From an uncultured Variovorax sp. (GTDB taxonomy: Bacteria > Pseudomonadota > Gammaproteobacteria > Burkholderiales > Burkholderiaceae): 23,145 nucleotides of DNA. A program made the position numbers and the translations under genes. Each line of letters opens with the position of its first letter. Position 1 is the stretch's first letter. Location of the stretch: the NCBI GenBank assembly GCA_946478645.1, contig CAMLCW010000034.1:1-23145 (forward strand), in the 5' to 3' direction. Positions 1-6,432 of this stretch are shown here, piece by piece. The notes beneath the pieces were generated by a model. That model worked only from the letters and a program-made list of their open reading frames with translations, did no database searches and was not told the DNA's origin.

Positions 1-1274
1 GCGGCCACGCGGTGGGCGCGGCCGATGTTCTCGGTCCAGACGTAGCTCGAGAGGCCGTAGGCGATGTCGTTGGCCAGTTCGATCGCATGCGCCTCGTCCT
101 TGAACGGGATGAGGCAGGCGACGGGGCCGAAGATCTCGTCCTGTGCGATCTTCATGCGGTTGTCGACGTCGGCGAAGACGGTCGGCATCACGTAGTTGCC
201 GCGCTTCACGCGCTCGGGTAGTTCGCTCGGCGCATCGAGGCCGCCGCACAGCAGCGTCGCGCCTTCCTTCGGGCCGAGCTCGATGTAGCTGCGCACCTTG
301 GCCAGGTGCGCCTGCGAGATCATCGGACCGACGATGGTCTTCTCGTCGAGCGGGTCGCCGACCGTGATGCGCTTCGCGCGCTCGGCGAACCTGGCGGCGA
401 AGTCGGCATAGATCGACTGCTGCACCAGGATGCGCGAGCCCGCGGTGCAGCGCTCGCCGTTGTTGCTGAAGATCATGAACACCGCCGCGTCGAGCGCGCG
501 GTCGAGATCGGCGTCGTCGAAGATCACGAACGGGCTCTTGCCGCCGAGCTCCATGCTGAACTTCTTCAGGCCCGCGCTCTTCACGATGCGGTTGCCGGTG
601 GCGGTGGAGCCGGTGAACGAGATCGCGCGCACGTCGGGGTGCGCCACCAGCGGCTCGCCGGCCTCCTTGCCGTAGCCGTGCACCAGGTTCAGCACGCCCG
701 GCGGAATGCCGGCTTCCAGCGCGAGTTCGCCGAGGCGCGCGGCGGAGAGCGGCGAGAGCTCGCTCATCTTCAGCACCGCGGTGTTGCCGAAGGCCAGGCA
801 GGGCGCGACCTTCCAGGTGGCGGTCATGAACGGCACGTTCCACGGGCTGATGAGCGCGCACACGCCCACCGGGTGGAACAGCGTGTAGTTCAAGTGCGTG
901 GGCGTCGGGTAGGTGTGGCCGTCGACGCGCGTGCACATCTCGGCGAAGTAGTGGAAGTTGTCGGCCGCGCGCGGCACCAGCTGCTTGCCGGTCTGCGCGA
1001 TCACCTGGCCGCAGTCGTCGGTCTCGGTGCGCGCGATCTCGGGCACGTTCTGCGCGATCAGCTCGCCGAGCCTGCGCATCAGCTTCGCGCGCTCGGGGGC
1101 GGGCAGGCCGGCCCACTTGGGGAAGGCTTCCTTGGCCGCGGCCACGGCGGCGTTCACTTCGGCCTCGCCGCCGGCGGCGACCTCGGCCAGCACTTCCTGC
1201 GTGGCGGGGTTCACGGTCTCGAAGTAGTCGGTGCCGGCAACGCGCCGGCCGGCGATCAGGTGGTCGATTCTCAT
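1..1274 (-). CDS. hpaE: 5-carboxymethyl-2-hydroxymuconate semialdehyde dehydrogenase, 3' end cut by window edge
   Basis: NAD-dependent aldehyde dehydrogenase that oxidises the ring-cleavage product of homoprotocatechuate (5-carboxymethyl-2-hydroxymuconate semialdehyde) to the dicarboxylic acid in the cytoplasm. Translation gives 424 residues before the window ends. The family is about 485-490 residues, so roughly 60 C-terminal residues lie outside. Seen directly: the ISPWNVPF nucleotide-binding segment near residues 142-149, the SFTGS turn (219-223), the general-base Glu242 in MELGGKSP, and the catalytic Cys276 in NNGERCTAG. The ATG start overlaps the stop of the upstream hpaG2 gene in an ATGA junction, so the two are probably translationally coupled. 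The hpaE assignment over other ALDHs rests on its place in the hpaR-hpaG1-hpaG2 operon as well as on the sequence. It should be followed outside the window by other hpa genes such as hpaD, hpaF, hpaH and hpaI (inference). Confidence 0.93.
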   Translation of the reverse strand, partial: MRIDHLIAGRRVAGTDYFETVNPATQEVLAEVAAGGEAEVNAAVAAAKEAFPKWAGLPAPERAKLMRRLGELIAQNVPEIARTETDDCGQVIAQTGKQLVPRAADNFHYFAEMCTRVDGHTYPTPTHLNYTLFHPVGVCALISPWNVPFMTATWKVAPCLAFGNTAVLKMSELSPLSAARLGELALEAGIPPGVLNLVHGYGKEAGEPLVAHPDVRAISFTGSTATGNRIVKSAGLKKFSMELGGKSPFVIFDDADLDRALDAAVFMIFSNNGERCTAGSRILVQQSIYADFAARFAERAKRITVGDPLDEKTIVGPMISQAHLAKVRSYIELGPKEGATLLCGGLDAPSELPERVKRGNYVMPTVFADVDNRMKIAQDEIFGPVACLIPFKDEAHAIELANDIAYGLSSYVWTENIGRAHRVA

Positions 1275-2056
1275 GCGGGTCCTTCGATGGTGTTCTGGAG
1301 TGCGCCGATGCGCTCGATCTCGGTCACGACGACGTCGCCGGGCCGGCAGTCGACCACGCCGTCGGGCGTGCCGGTGAGGATCAGGTCGCCCGGCGACAGC
1401 GTCATGAAGCGGCTGAAGTACTCGATCAGGAAGGGCGCGTCGAAGATCATGTCGCGCGTGTTGCCCTGCTGCGTGACCTGGCCGTTGACGGTGGTGCGCA
1501 GCGCGAGCGCCATCGGTTCACCTGGAAGGTTGTGCACGTCCGCCGCATCGACGAACCACGGCCCGAGCGGCGTGCAGGTGTCGCGGTTCTTCACGCGCAG
1601 GTTGGGGCGGTACCAGTTCTCGAGGTAGTCGCGGATCGCGTAGTCGTTGGCCACCGTGTAGCCGCCGATGAAGTCGTAGGCGTCGTCGCGCTTCACCTTG
1701 CGCGCGGTCTTGCCGACCACGATCGCGAGCTCGCATTCGTAGTGCATGAACTGCACGCCGGCGGGGCGGGAGGTCTTCTGCCTGTGCCCCGTCAGTGTGG
1801 CCTGGCCCTTGACGAACACCAGCGGTTCCTCGGGCGCCTTGAACTCGAGTTCCTTCGCATGGTCGGCGTAATTGAGGCCGAGCGCGAGGATGGTGCGCGG
1901 GCGCGGCGCCGGCGCCAGCGGCGGCAGCCAGGTGAGGTGTTCCTGCGGCACCACGCGGCCGTCCTGCAGGCGCACCGCGGCATCGGGCAGGCCGTTCCAT
2001 TCGTGGCTGGTACCGGTGTGTTCGCGGCCTTCGTAGATGACGCGTGCGTGCTTCAT
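1271..2056 (-). CDS. hpaG2: HpaG2, C-terminal-type subunit of homoprotocatechuate isomerase/decarboxylase
   Basis: 261-residue fumarylacetoacetate-hydrolase-fold enzyme. It corresponds to the C-terminal half of E. coli HpaG/HpcE, which decarboxylates 5-oxopent-3-ene-1,2,5-tricarboxylate and isomerises 2-hydroxyhepta-2,4-diene-1,7-dioate. Matches I recognise include ALGLNYADHAKELEF (58-72), the metal-binding pair Glu107/Glu109 in MHYECELA, Asp138 in ANDYAIRDYLEN, the YRPNLRVK segment (149-156), and LSPGDLILTGTPDG near the end. I chose the ATG at 2056 because it forms an ATGA overlap with hpaG1. An in-frame start 27 bases upstream would lie inside hpaG1 and adds nothing conserved. The downstream junction with hpaE is also ATGA. 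The metal-ligand residues are intact, so this subunit is expected to be active, either with HpaG1 as a heteromer or as an independent enzyme (inference). Confidence 0.93.
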   Translation of the reverse strand: MKHARVIYEGREHTGTSHEWNGLPDAAVRLQDGRVVPQEHLTWLPPLAPAPRPRTILALGLNYADHAKELEFKAPEEPLVFVKGQATLTGHRQKTSRPAGVQFMHYECELAIVVGKTARKVKRDDAYDFIGGYTVANDYAIRDYLENWYRPNLRVKNRDTCTPLGPWFVDAADVHNLPGEPMALALRTTVNGQVTQQGNTRDMIFDAPFLIEYFSRFMTLSPGDLILTGTPDGVVDCRPGDVVVTEIERIGALQNTIEGPA

Positions 2057-2697
2057 GCGGCCTCCTGCACCAGCGTGTTGCAAAGGGGCTCGAAGCCCGC
2101 GGCGGAGATCTCGATGCGGTCGCCCGCGCGCGCCAGCGGCCGGCCTGCGCCGCAGCCGAGCATCAGCACGTCACCGTGCGCGAGCGTCATGAATTCGCCG
2201 ACGTCGGCAAGCAGCTGCGCTGCGGGCCGCACAAGCTGCGAGAAGTCGCTCGACTGCGCCATGGCGCCGTTGATGCGCACCTCGACGCGAAAGCCCGCCG
2301 GGTCGGCCACTTCCTGCGCATCACGCAGCGCGGGGCCGATGCCTAGGAAGCCGTCGACGCACTTGAACTTGACCGGCGGACGAAAGAAGCTCGTGTGCGG
2401 AATCGACAGGTCGTTCATCAGCACGAAACCCTCGACATCACCGTCGGCGCCGATCACCATGCCGATGCTCGCGCCCACCTCGACCTCGGTCACACCGGCA
2501 GGCACGGCGATGGCTGCACCGTGCGGGCTCCAGGTGTTGGCGGTCTTCACGTAGAGCACCGGCGCCTTCGGTGCGGCCTTGTAGGGCGGTGCGGCCATCT
2601 GCGGTGCGAGTGCGTCGAACTCGGCGCGGAAATTGAGCAAGGTGCCGTACACCGTGCCGGTCGGCAGGAAGTGGCTGGGAGACGAAGAAGGGCTCAT
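2053..2697 (-). CDS. hpaG1: HpaG1, N-terminal-type subunit of homoprotocatechuate isomerase/decarboxylase
   Basis: 214-residue protein of the same fumarylacetoacetate-hydrolase fold, corresponding to the N-terminal half of the fused enterobacterial HpaG/HpcE. Recognisable landmarks are PYKAAPKAPVLYVKTANTW (about 38-56), MNDLSIPHTSFFRPPVKFKC (about 93-112) and DGFLGIGP just after, all with counterparts in the N-terminal half of HpcE. The ExE metal motif of the HpaG2 subunit is replaced here by a VEVGASIG-type segment. Its catalytic role may therefore differ from that of HpaG2 (inference). The ATG at 2697 overlaps the hpaR stop as ATGA, and its own stop overlaps the hpaG2 start the same way. 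The alternative reading, a stand-alone FAH-family hydrolase, is unlikely given the operon. Confidence 0.9.
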   Translation of the reverse strand: MSPSSSPSHFLPTGTVYGTLLNFRAEFDALAPQMAAPPYKAAPKAPVLYVKTANTWSPHGAAIAVPAGVTEVEVGASIGMVIGADGDVEGFVLMNDLSIPHTSFFRPPVKFKCVDGFLGIGPALRDAQEVADPAGFRVEVRINGAMAQSSDFSQLVRPAAQLLADVGEFMTLAHGDVLMLGCGAGRPLARAGDRIEISAAGFEPLCNTLVQEAA

Positions 2698-3125
2698 GGC
2701 TGTTCCAGTGCGATCAGTTCATCGAGCAGCCCGTAGAGCTGCGCGAGCTTTTCCTTGCCGAGGGATTCCTCCATCCATCGGTAGTGCGCCTCGATGCTCG
2801 ACGAGAGCTTTTTCACGAGCTTCATGCCGCGCGGCGTGGCTTCGACCACGGTGCGGCGCTGGTCCTCGGGGTCGCGGCTGCGCGTGATGAGTTCGTCCCG
2901 CTCCATGCGCGCGAGCACGCCGGTGAGGCTCGGGCCGAGGATGAAGGCTTCGCGCGCCACGCGGCCGGTCTCGACGGCGCCGTTCTCGCCCAGCACGCGC
3001 AGCACGCGCCACTGCTGGTCGGACAGCGCGTGGACGCGCAGGCTGGGCCGCGTGTGGGCCATCACGGCCTCGCGCGCCTGCAGCAGCAGGCGCGGCAGGT
3101 TGCGGTGGGTGAAGGTGGTGCTCAA
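2694..3125 (-). CDS. hpaR: HpaR, MarR-family repressor of the homoprotocatechuate operon
   Basis: 143-residue MarR-type winged-helix regulator. In enterobacteria HpaR represses the meta-cleavage operon until 4-hydroxyphenylacetate or homoprotocatechuate binds. The N-terminus HRNLPRLLLQAREAVMAHTRP and the LSDQQWRVLRVL helix (about 35-46) align by eye with E. coli HpaR, as do LGPSLTGVLARMERDELI (recognition helix) and the wing residues DPEDQRRTV. The start is TTG at 3125. The next in-frame ATG, at residue 22, would delete conserved dimerisation sequence. An AAAGG Shine-Dalgarno lies 8 nt upstream of the TTG. It is the first gene of the operon and its stop overlaps the hpaG1 start, so the repressor is made from the transcript it controls. 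The palindrome at 3141-3164 is the likely operator, giving autorepression (inference). Confidence 0.92.
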   Translation of the reverse strand: MSTTFTHRNLPRLLLQAREAVMAHTRPSLRVHALSDQQWRVLRVLGENGAVETGRVAREAFILGPSLTGVLARMERDELITRSRDPEDQRRTVVEATPRGMKLVKKLSSSIEAHYRWMEESLGKEKLAQLYGLLDELIALEQP

Positions 3126-3140
3126 GCGCTCGGCCTTTCG

Positions 3141-3164
3141 AATTATTTAAGATGTTAAATGATT
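3141..3164 (-). promoter_or_regulatory. Palindromic operator/promoter of hpaR operon
   Basis: AT-rich dyad in a GC-rich genome: half-sites ATTTAA and TTAAAT (3145-3150 and 3155-3160) with a 4-nt centre, flanked by further complementary AAT/ATT. Twenty of 24 positions are symmetric. MarR-family operators are typically palindromes of this size. On the minus strand a TTAAAT -10-like hexamer falls inside it, about 13 nt before the hpaR TTG, so a bound repressor would block the promoter. Protein assignment to HpaR is inference from position. Confidence 0.7.
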
Positions 3165-3211
3165 TCGCCGGCCGTTCCCATCCCCTTGGGCTAAGGGTTT
3201 GTGCGGACCCC

Positions 3212-3217
3212 TAAACT
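3212..3217 (+). promoter_or_regulatory. -10 box of radA, leaderless geometry
   Basis: TAAACT lies exactly 6 nt upstream of the radA ATG, with no Shine-Dalgarno between them. With the usual 7-nt spacing from -10 to start site, transcription would begin at the A of the ATG. No convincing -35 at standard spacing (a TTGGGC is present 20 nt upstream). Confidence 0.45.
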
Positions 3218-3223
3218 CGCCGC

Positions 3224-4615
3224 ATGGCCAAGGAAAAATCCCTCTACGTCTGCAGCGAATGCGGCGGCAGCAGTCCCAAGTGGCTCGGCAAGTGCCCGAG
3301 CTGCAATGCGTGGAACACGCTCGTCGAGCAGGTGGCGGGCGGGGCAACCGGCTCGGCCAACAACCGCTTCGGCACGCAGTTCCCGTCGCTCGCGGGCGCG
3401 TCCGAGCTCGCGACCTTGTCGGAGATCGAGGCCACCGATGTCGCGCGCACGCCCACCGGCCTCGACGAACTCGACCGCGTGCTCGGCGGCGGCATCGTCT
3501 CGGGCGGCGTCACGCTGATCGGCGGCGACCCGGGCATCGGCAAGTCGACCTTGCTGCTGCAGGCGGTCGATGCGCTGCAGCGCGCGGGCCAGAACGCGCT
3601 CTACGTCACGGGCGAGGAAAGCGGCGCGCAGGTGGCGCTGCGCTCGCGGCGGCTCGGCCTCGACCATTCGCAGGTGCAGGTGCTGGCCGAGATCCAGTTG
3701 GAGAAGATCATCGCCACGCTCGACGCCACGCGGCCCGCGATCGCGGTGATCGACTCGATCCAGACGGTCTACTCCGACCAGCTCACCTCGGCGCCCGGCT
3801 CGGTGGCGCAGGTGCGCGAGTGCGCGGCGCACCTCACGCGCTTTGCCAAGACCAGCGGCACGGCGGTGGTGCTGGTGGGCCATGTCACGAAGGAAGGCGC
3901 GCTCGCGGGCCCGCGCGTGCTCGAGCACATGGTCGACACGGTGCTGTACTTCGAGGGCGACACGCATTCGAGCTTTCGCCTCGTGCGCGCCATCAAGAAC
4001 CGCTTCGGCGCGGTCAACGAGATCGGCGTGTTCGCGATGACCGAGCGCGGCCTCAAGGGCGTGGCGAACCCGAGCGCGATCTTCCTGAGCCAGCACGCCG
4101 AGCCCGTGCCCGGCAGCGTGGTGCTGGTCACGCTCGAAGGCACGCGGCCGATGCTGGTAGAGATCCAGGCGCTGGTCGACGACGGCGGGCCGAGCCCGCG
4201 GCGCCTCTCGGTCGGCCTCGACCGCGACCGGCTCGCGATGCTGCTGGCCGTGCTGCACCGGCACGCGGGCGTGGCCTGCATGGACCAGGACGTGTTCGTC
4301 AATGCGGTGGGCGGCGTGCGCATCAGCGAACCCGCGGCCGACCTCGCGGTGATGCTCGCCATCACCTCGAGCCTGCGCGGCAAGCCGATGCCCAAAGGCT
4401 TCATCGCGTTTGGCGAGGTGGGCCTGGCCGGCGAGGTGCGGCCCGCGCCGCGCGGCCAGGAGCGGCTGCGCGAGGCCGCCAAGCTGGGCTTCAGCGTGGC
4501 CGTGGTGCCCAAGGCCAATGCGCCGCGCAAGGGCGCCAAGGAAATCGAGGGCCTGACGATCCACGCGGTCGATCGCATCGAGGAGGCGATGGACGTGGTA
4601 CGGGGGCTGGAGTGA
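3224..4615 (+). CDS. radA: DNA repair protein RadA (Sms)
   Basis: 463-residue cytoplasmic RecA-like ATPase of full family length. It promotes branch migration and processing of recombination intermediates in double-strand-break repair. Domains in order: an N-terminal C4 zinc finger (Cys10, Cys13, Cys24, Cys27), a RecA-like ATPase core with Walker A GGDPGIGKST (100-109), the RadA-specific KNRFG motif (258-262), and a C-terminal Lon-protease-like domain from about residue 275 ending in FGEVGLAGEVRP and following sequence. All key residues are intact. The ATG at 3224 puts the zinc finger at the expected distance from the start. It is divergent from hpaR, with 98 bp between the two starts. A long antisense reading frame through this gene is a GC-bias artefact. 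Confidence 0.98.
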   Translation: MAKEKSLYVCSECGGSSPKWLGKCPSCNAWNTLVEQVAGGATGSANNRFGTQFPSLAGASELATLSEIEATDVARTPTGLDELDRVLGGGIVSGGVTLIGGDPGIGKSTLLLQAVDALQRAGQNALYVTGEESGAQVALRSRRLGLDHSQVQVLAEIQLEKIIATLDATRPAIAVIDSIQTVYSDQLTSAPGSVAQVRECAAHLTRFAKTSGTAVVLVGHVTKEGALAGPRVLEHMVDTVLYFEGDTHSSFRLVRAIKNRFGAVNEIGVFAMTERGLKGVANPSAIFLSQHAEPVPGSVVLVTLEGTRPMLVEIQALVDDGGPSPRRLSVGLDRDRLAMLLAVLHRHAGVACMDQDVFVNAVGGVRISEPAADLAVMLAITSSLRGKPMPKGFIAFGEVGLAGEVRPAPRGQERLREAAKLGFSVAVVPKANAPRKGAKEIEGLTIHAVDRIEEAMDVVRGLE

Positions 4616-4648
4616 ACCCGGCCCGGAGCGCTCTCGGCGCGCGGCGCG

Positions 4649-4678
4649 TTGGAGCAGCCCGATGAGGGCGGCGACAAT
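4649..4678 (+). promoter_or_regulatory. Promoter of small membrane-protein gene
   Basis: TTGGAG (4649-4654) and GACAAT (4673-4678) with an 18-bp spacer resemble sigma-70 -35 and -10 boxes. The -10 ends exactly 6 nt before the ATG at 4685, with no Shine-Dalgarno, so the transcript may be leaderless. Confidence 0.5.
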
Positions 4679-4684
4679 CGCAGC

Positions 4685-5098
4685 ATGAATTTCCAGAAGT
4701 TTCTGATTCCGGTCGGTGCCATCGTGCTGCTCGGTCTCTCATGGCGCAGCTACGGCTGGGGCGGCCTCGCCTTTGCGGGCGGCGTGATAGTGATGTTCCT
4801 GCTGATGCACTTCAACCGCCTGATGCAGGTGCTCAAGCGCGCGGGCGACCGCCCGATCGGCCATGTGGCGAGCGCGGTCATGCTCAATGCCAAGCTCAAG
4901 CAGGGCGTCACGCTGATGCACGTGATCGCGATGACGCGCGCCCTTGGCGAGCTGCGCTCGCCGCGTGACGAGCAGCCCGAGCACTACCGCTGGACCGATG
5001 CAGGCGGCTCTTACGTCGACACGGTCTTCAACAACGGCAAGCTGCAGAGCTGGACGCTGACGCGGCCCGAGGCGCCGCTCGACGGCGAGCAACCGTAG
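4685..5098 (+). CDS. Small inner-membrane protein of unknown function
   Basis: 137-residue protein. Two hydrophobic segments sit at the N-terminus (about residues 5-18 and 23-38, separated by a WRSYGWGG turn), followed by a soluble part of about 95 residues that includes RLMQVLKRAGDRPIGHVASAVMLNAKLK-type amphipathic sequence and an HYRWTDAGGSYVDTVFNNGKLQSW strand-rich segment. It looks like the conserved hypothetical 'glycerate kinase'-mislabelled or uncharacterised membrane proteins of Comamonadaceae, but I cannot name a function. The ATG at 4685 is preferred over an in-frame TTG at 4649, because the TTG is better read as the -35 box and the extra 12 residues are not membrane-like. It lies 69 bp after radA on the same strand, probably with its own promoter. 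Confidence 0.85.
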   Translation: MNFQKFLIPVGAIVLLGLSWRSYGWGGLAFAGGVIVMFLLMHFNRLMQVLKRAGDRPIGHVASAVMLNAKLKQGVTLMHVIAMTRALGELRSPRDEQPEHYRWTDAGGSYVDTVFNNGKLQSWTLTRPEAPLDGEQP

Positions 5099-5216
5099 CG
5101 GACAGCCGAACGCAGAAGAAAGACAAAAGAAGCGCAGAAGAAGAGAAGACTGATCTTTTCAGGTTCCCTTTTGCGTCCTCTGCGAAACCTTCGCGTCCTC
5201 TGCGTCCGGCAGTCCG
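5099..5216. repeat. 118-bp imperfect palindrome between convergent genes
   Basis: The whole gap between the two convergent stop codons is one dyad. The first 21 bases match the reverse complement of the last 21 at 18 positions (CGGAC-GCCG-ACGCAGA). A second block, CGCAGAAGA against CGCAGAGGA, pairs further in, and the centre is CTGA-TCTTT-TCAG at 5150-5162. The right arm carries a direct repeat, GCGTCCTCTGCG at 5173-5184 and 5193-5204. The left arm is purine-rich (GAAGAAAG). It may act as a bidirectional terminator, or it may be a MITE-like intergenic repeat. I recall similar 'TTTGCGTCCTCTGCG' intergenic repeats in many bacteria, but cannot search here. Confidence 0.7.
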
Positions 5217-5219
5217 ATT

Positions 5220-6194
5220 TCAGAACGGCGCGTCCGCCTCGTCGGCCGCTGAAGGCACCACCGGCTTCGCATCGGCCTCCGCCGGTGCCGCCCCGAAAGC
5301 CGCCTCGCCGCCCAGCGCATCGAGCAGCGCCGGCACGAGCTGGCCGAGTTCGCCCGTGGCGATCGCCACGTCGGCATCGAAGTTGTCTTCCTTCTTGCCG
5401 CCGGCCGCGCCGTCGCCCGTGCCTTCGAGGAACACGATCTTGCGGATCAGCATGCCGTGCGTGAGCTCGAACGACACGCGGTCGTCCCAGGTCAGCGCGA
5501 GCCGCGTGGGGCGCTTGCCGTCGCTGATGTGCTGCTTGACCTCCTCGATGTCGAGGGGATGCTTGGCATAGCGCACCACGGCCTTCGAGTCGTCGGAGGC
5601 CTTGAGTTCGCACTCGCGGTCGATCGTGAAGCCGGCCGGCGGCTCCTGCGTGAGCAGCCAGTTGGCCATGGCGGCAGCGGGCTCGACCTGCGTGTTGATC
5701 GGACTCACTGCAAAGCCGTCGAGCGCCTTCACGAGGCTGGTGACCACCTCGTCGGCGCGCGCGGCATTGGCGGAGTTGATCACGAGGCGGCGCTCGGCCT
5801 GGTCGATCCACACCGCGACGCGCGCGCTGCGCGTGAAGGCCATCGGCAGCAGCTCGAGCGTGATGTCCTCCTTGAGCTCTTTTTTCTCTTTCTTGCCGGG
5901 CTTGCGACCCGTGGCGGTCTCGATCTGCGCGCAGCGCTCGTCGAGCTTGCGGCGCACCACCGAGCCCGGCACGGCCTTGCTCTCGATCATGTACTCGACG
6001 AGCCACTGCCCGTCGATGGACTCCACCAGCGGGCCATTGGCCTCGCCGCGCGGCTCGATCCAGCCGGCCGACTTTTCCTGCGACGGGCCGCAGGGCTCGA
6101 AGCGCTGCTTGCCCAGGCCTTCTTCCGCCTCGGCCAGCGTTTGGGACCAGGCAGGTTCGATGCGATAGACGATGACGTTCTTGAATACGGACAC
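5220..6194 (-). CDS. rdgC: Recombination-associated protein RdgC
   Basis: 324-residue DNA-binding protein (E. coli RdgC is about 303). It forms a ring around duplex DNA and is known to modulate RecA-dependent recombination. Family landmarks seen: the N-terminal MSVFKNVIVYRIE strand, RFEPCGPSQEKSAGWIEPRG (about 31-50), KEKKELKEDITLELLPMAF near 103-121, and FELTHGMLIRKIVFLE near 239-254. The extra length is in an Ala/Glu/Pro-rich C-terminal tail after about residue 295. The start is GTG at 6194, supported by an AAGGG Shine-Dalgarno 8 nt upstream. No other conserved start exists upstream. Monocistronic: the terminator at 6274-6295 isolates it from tctA, and the palindrome at 5099-5216 follows it. 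Confidence 0.96.
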   Translation of the reverse strand: MSVFKNVIVYRIEPAWSQTLAEAEEGLGKQRFEPCGPSQEKSAGWIEPRGEANGPLVESIDGQWLVEYMIESKAVPGSVVRRKLDERCAQIETATGRKPGKKEKKELKEDITLELLPMAFTRSARVAVWIDQAERRLVINSANAARADEVVTSLVKALDGFAVSPINTQVEPAAAMANWLLTQEPPAGFTIDRECELKASDDSKAVVRYAKHPLDIEEVKQHISDGKRPTRLALTWDDRVSFELTHGMLIRKIVFLEGTGDGAAGGKKEDNFDADVAIATGELGQLVPALLDALGGEAAFGAAPAEADAKPVVPSAADEADAPF

Positions 6195-6244
6195 TGAAAA
6201 AACCCTTACTTGTTTCTCTCTCTGCGACGAACGCGGAACCCGCC

Positions 6245-6250
6245 ATTGTC
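6245..6250 (-). promoter_or_regulatory. Possible -10 box of rdgC
   Basis: On the minus strand GACAAT lies 50 nt upstream of the rdgC GTG and just past the tct terminator. It would give a leader of about 44 nt containing the AAGGG ribosome site. The -35 is unclear. Confidence 0.3.
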
Positions 6251-6273
6251 ACAGGCCCGGCGCCCGCGCCATG

Positions 6274-6295
6274 AAAAAAGGGCCCGAAGGCCCTT
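6274..6295 (-). terminator. Rho-independent terminator of the tctBA operon
   Basis: Read on the minus strand: a 7-bp stem AAGGGCC/GGCCCTT closed by a TTCG tetraloop and followed by a run of Ts. This is a textbook intrinsic terminator. It lies 138 bp after the tctA stop and before rdgC, which is on the same strand. Confidence 0.9.
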
Positions 6296-6343
6296 GGTAA
6301 TCAGTAGACAGTGCTCGCAGCGCGCCACGCGCATTTGCCAGGG

Positions 6344-6430
6344 CACCCGTGGAACCGGCTCTGCCGGGCCACCGGGTGCGCCCCCCAGTGGGGGGAGGCG
6401 GCGACACGAAGTGCGCCGCTTCGGGGGGCG
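6344..6430. repeat. Triple-hairpin GC-rich intergenic repeat downstream of tctA
   Basis: Three consecutive dyads. The first has outer stem CACCCG/CGGGTG (6344-6349, 6373-6378) enclosing CCGGC-TCT-GCCGG (6355-6367). The second is CCCCCC-AGT-GGGGGG (6381-6395). The third is GCGGCG/CGCCGC (6398-6403, 6414-6419). From memory this style of block (GGAACCGGCT...GCCGGGCCA, C-run/G-run, GCCGCTTCGGGGGG) recurs after many genes in Variovorax and Acidovorax. That recall is unverified here. It may protect the tctA mRNA 3' end. Confidence 0.65.
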
Positions 6431-6432
6431 TC

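Noticed and set aside
306..1628. Long plus-strand reading frame of 440 codons over hpaE/hpaG2
   Set aside because: Antisense to clear dehydrogenase and FAH-family genes; composition is Arg/Ala/His/Gly-rich as expected from GC-rich reverse frames.
3191..4564. 457-codon minus-strand frame antisense to radA
   Set aside because: radA on the plus strand has all motifs; the antisense product is low-complexity with no recognisable domain.
4649..4684. TTG start giving 12 extra residues on the small membrane protein
   Set aside because: The TTG is better explained as a -35 hexamer, and the ATG at 4685 is followed directly by the first membrane segment.
5173..5204. Regulatory direct repeat (GCGTCCTCTGCG twice)
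   Set aside because: It lies at the 3' ends of two convergent genes, so a role as an operator is unlikely; treated as part of the larger palindrome.
5011..6252. 413-codon minus-strand frame over rdgC
   Set aside because: Frame-shifted shadow of rdgC running into the intergenic palindrome.
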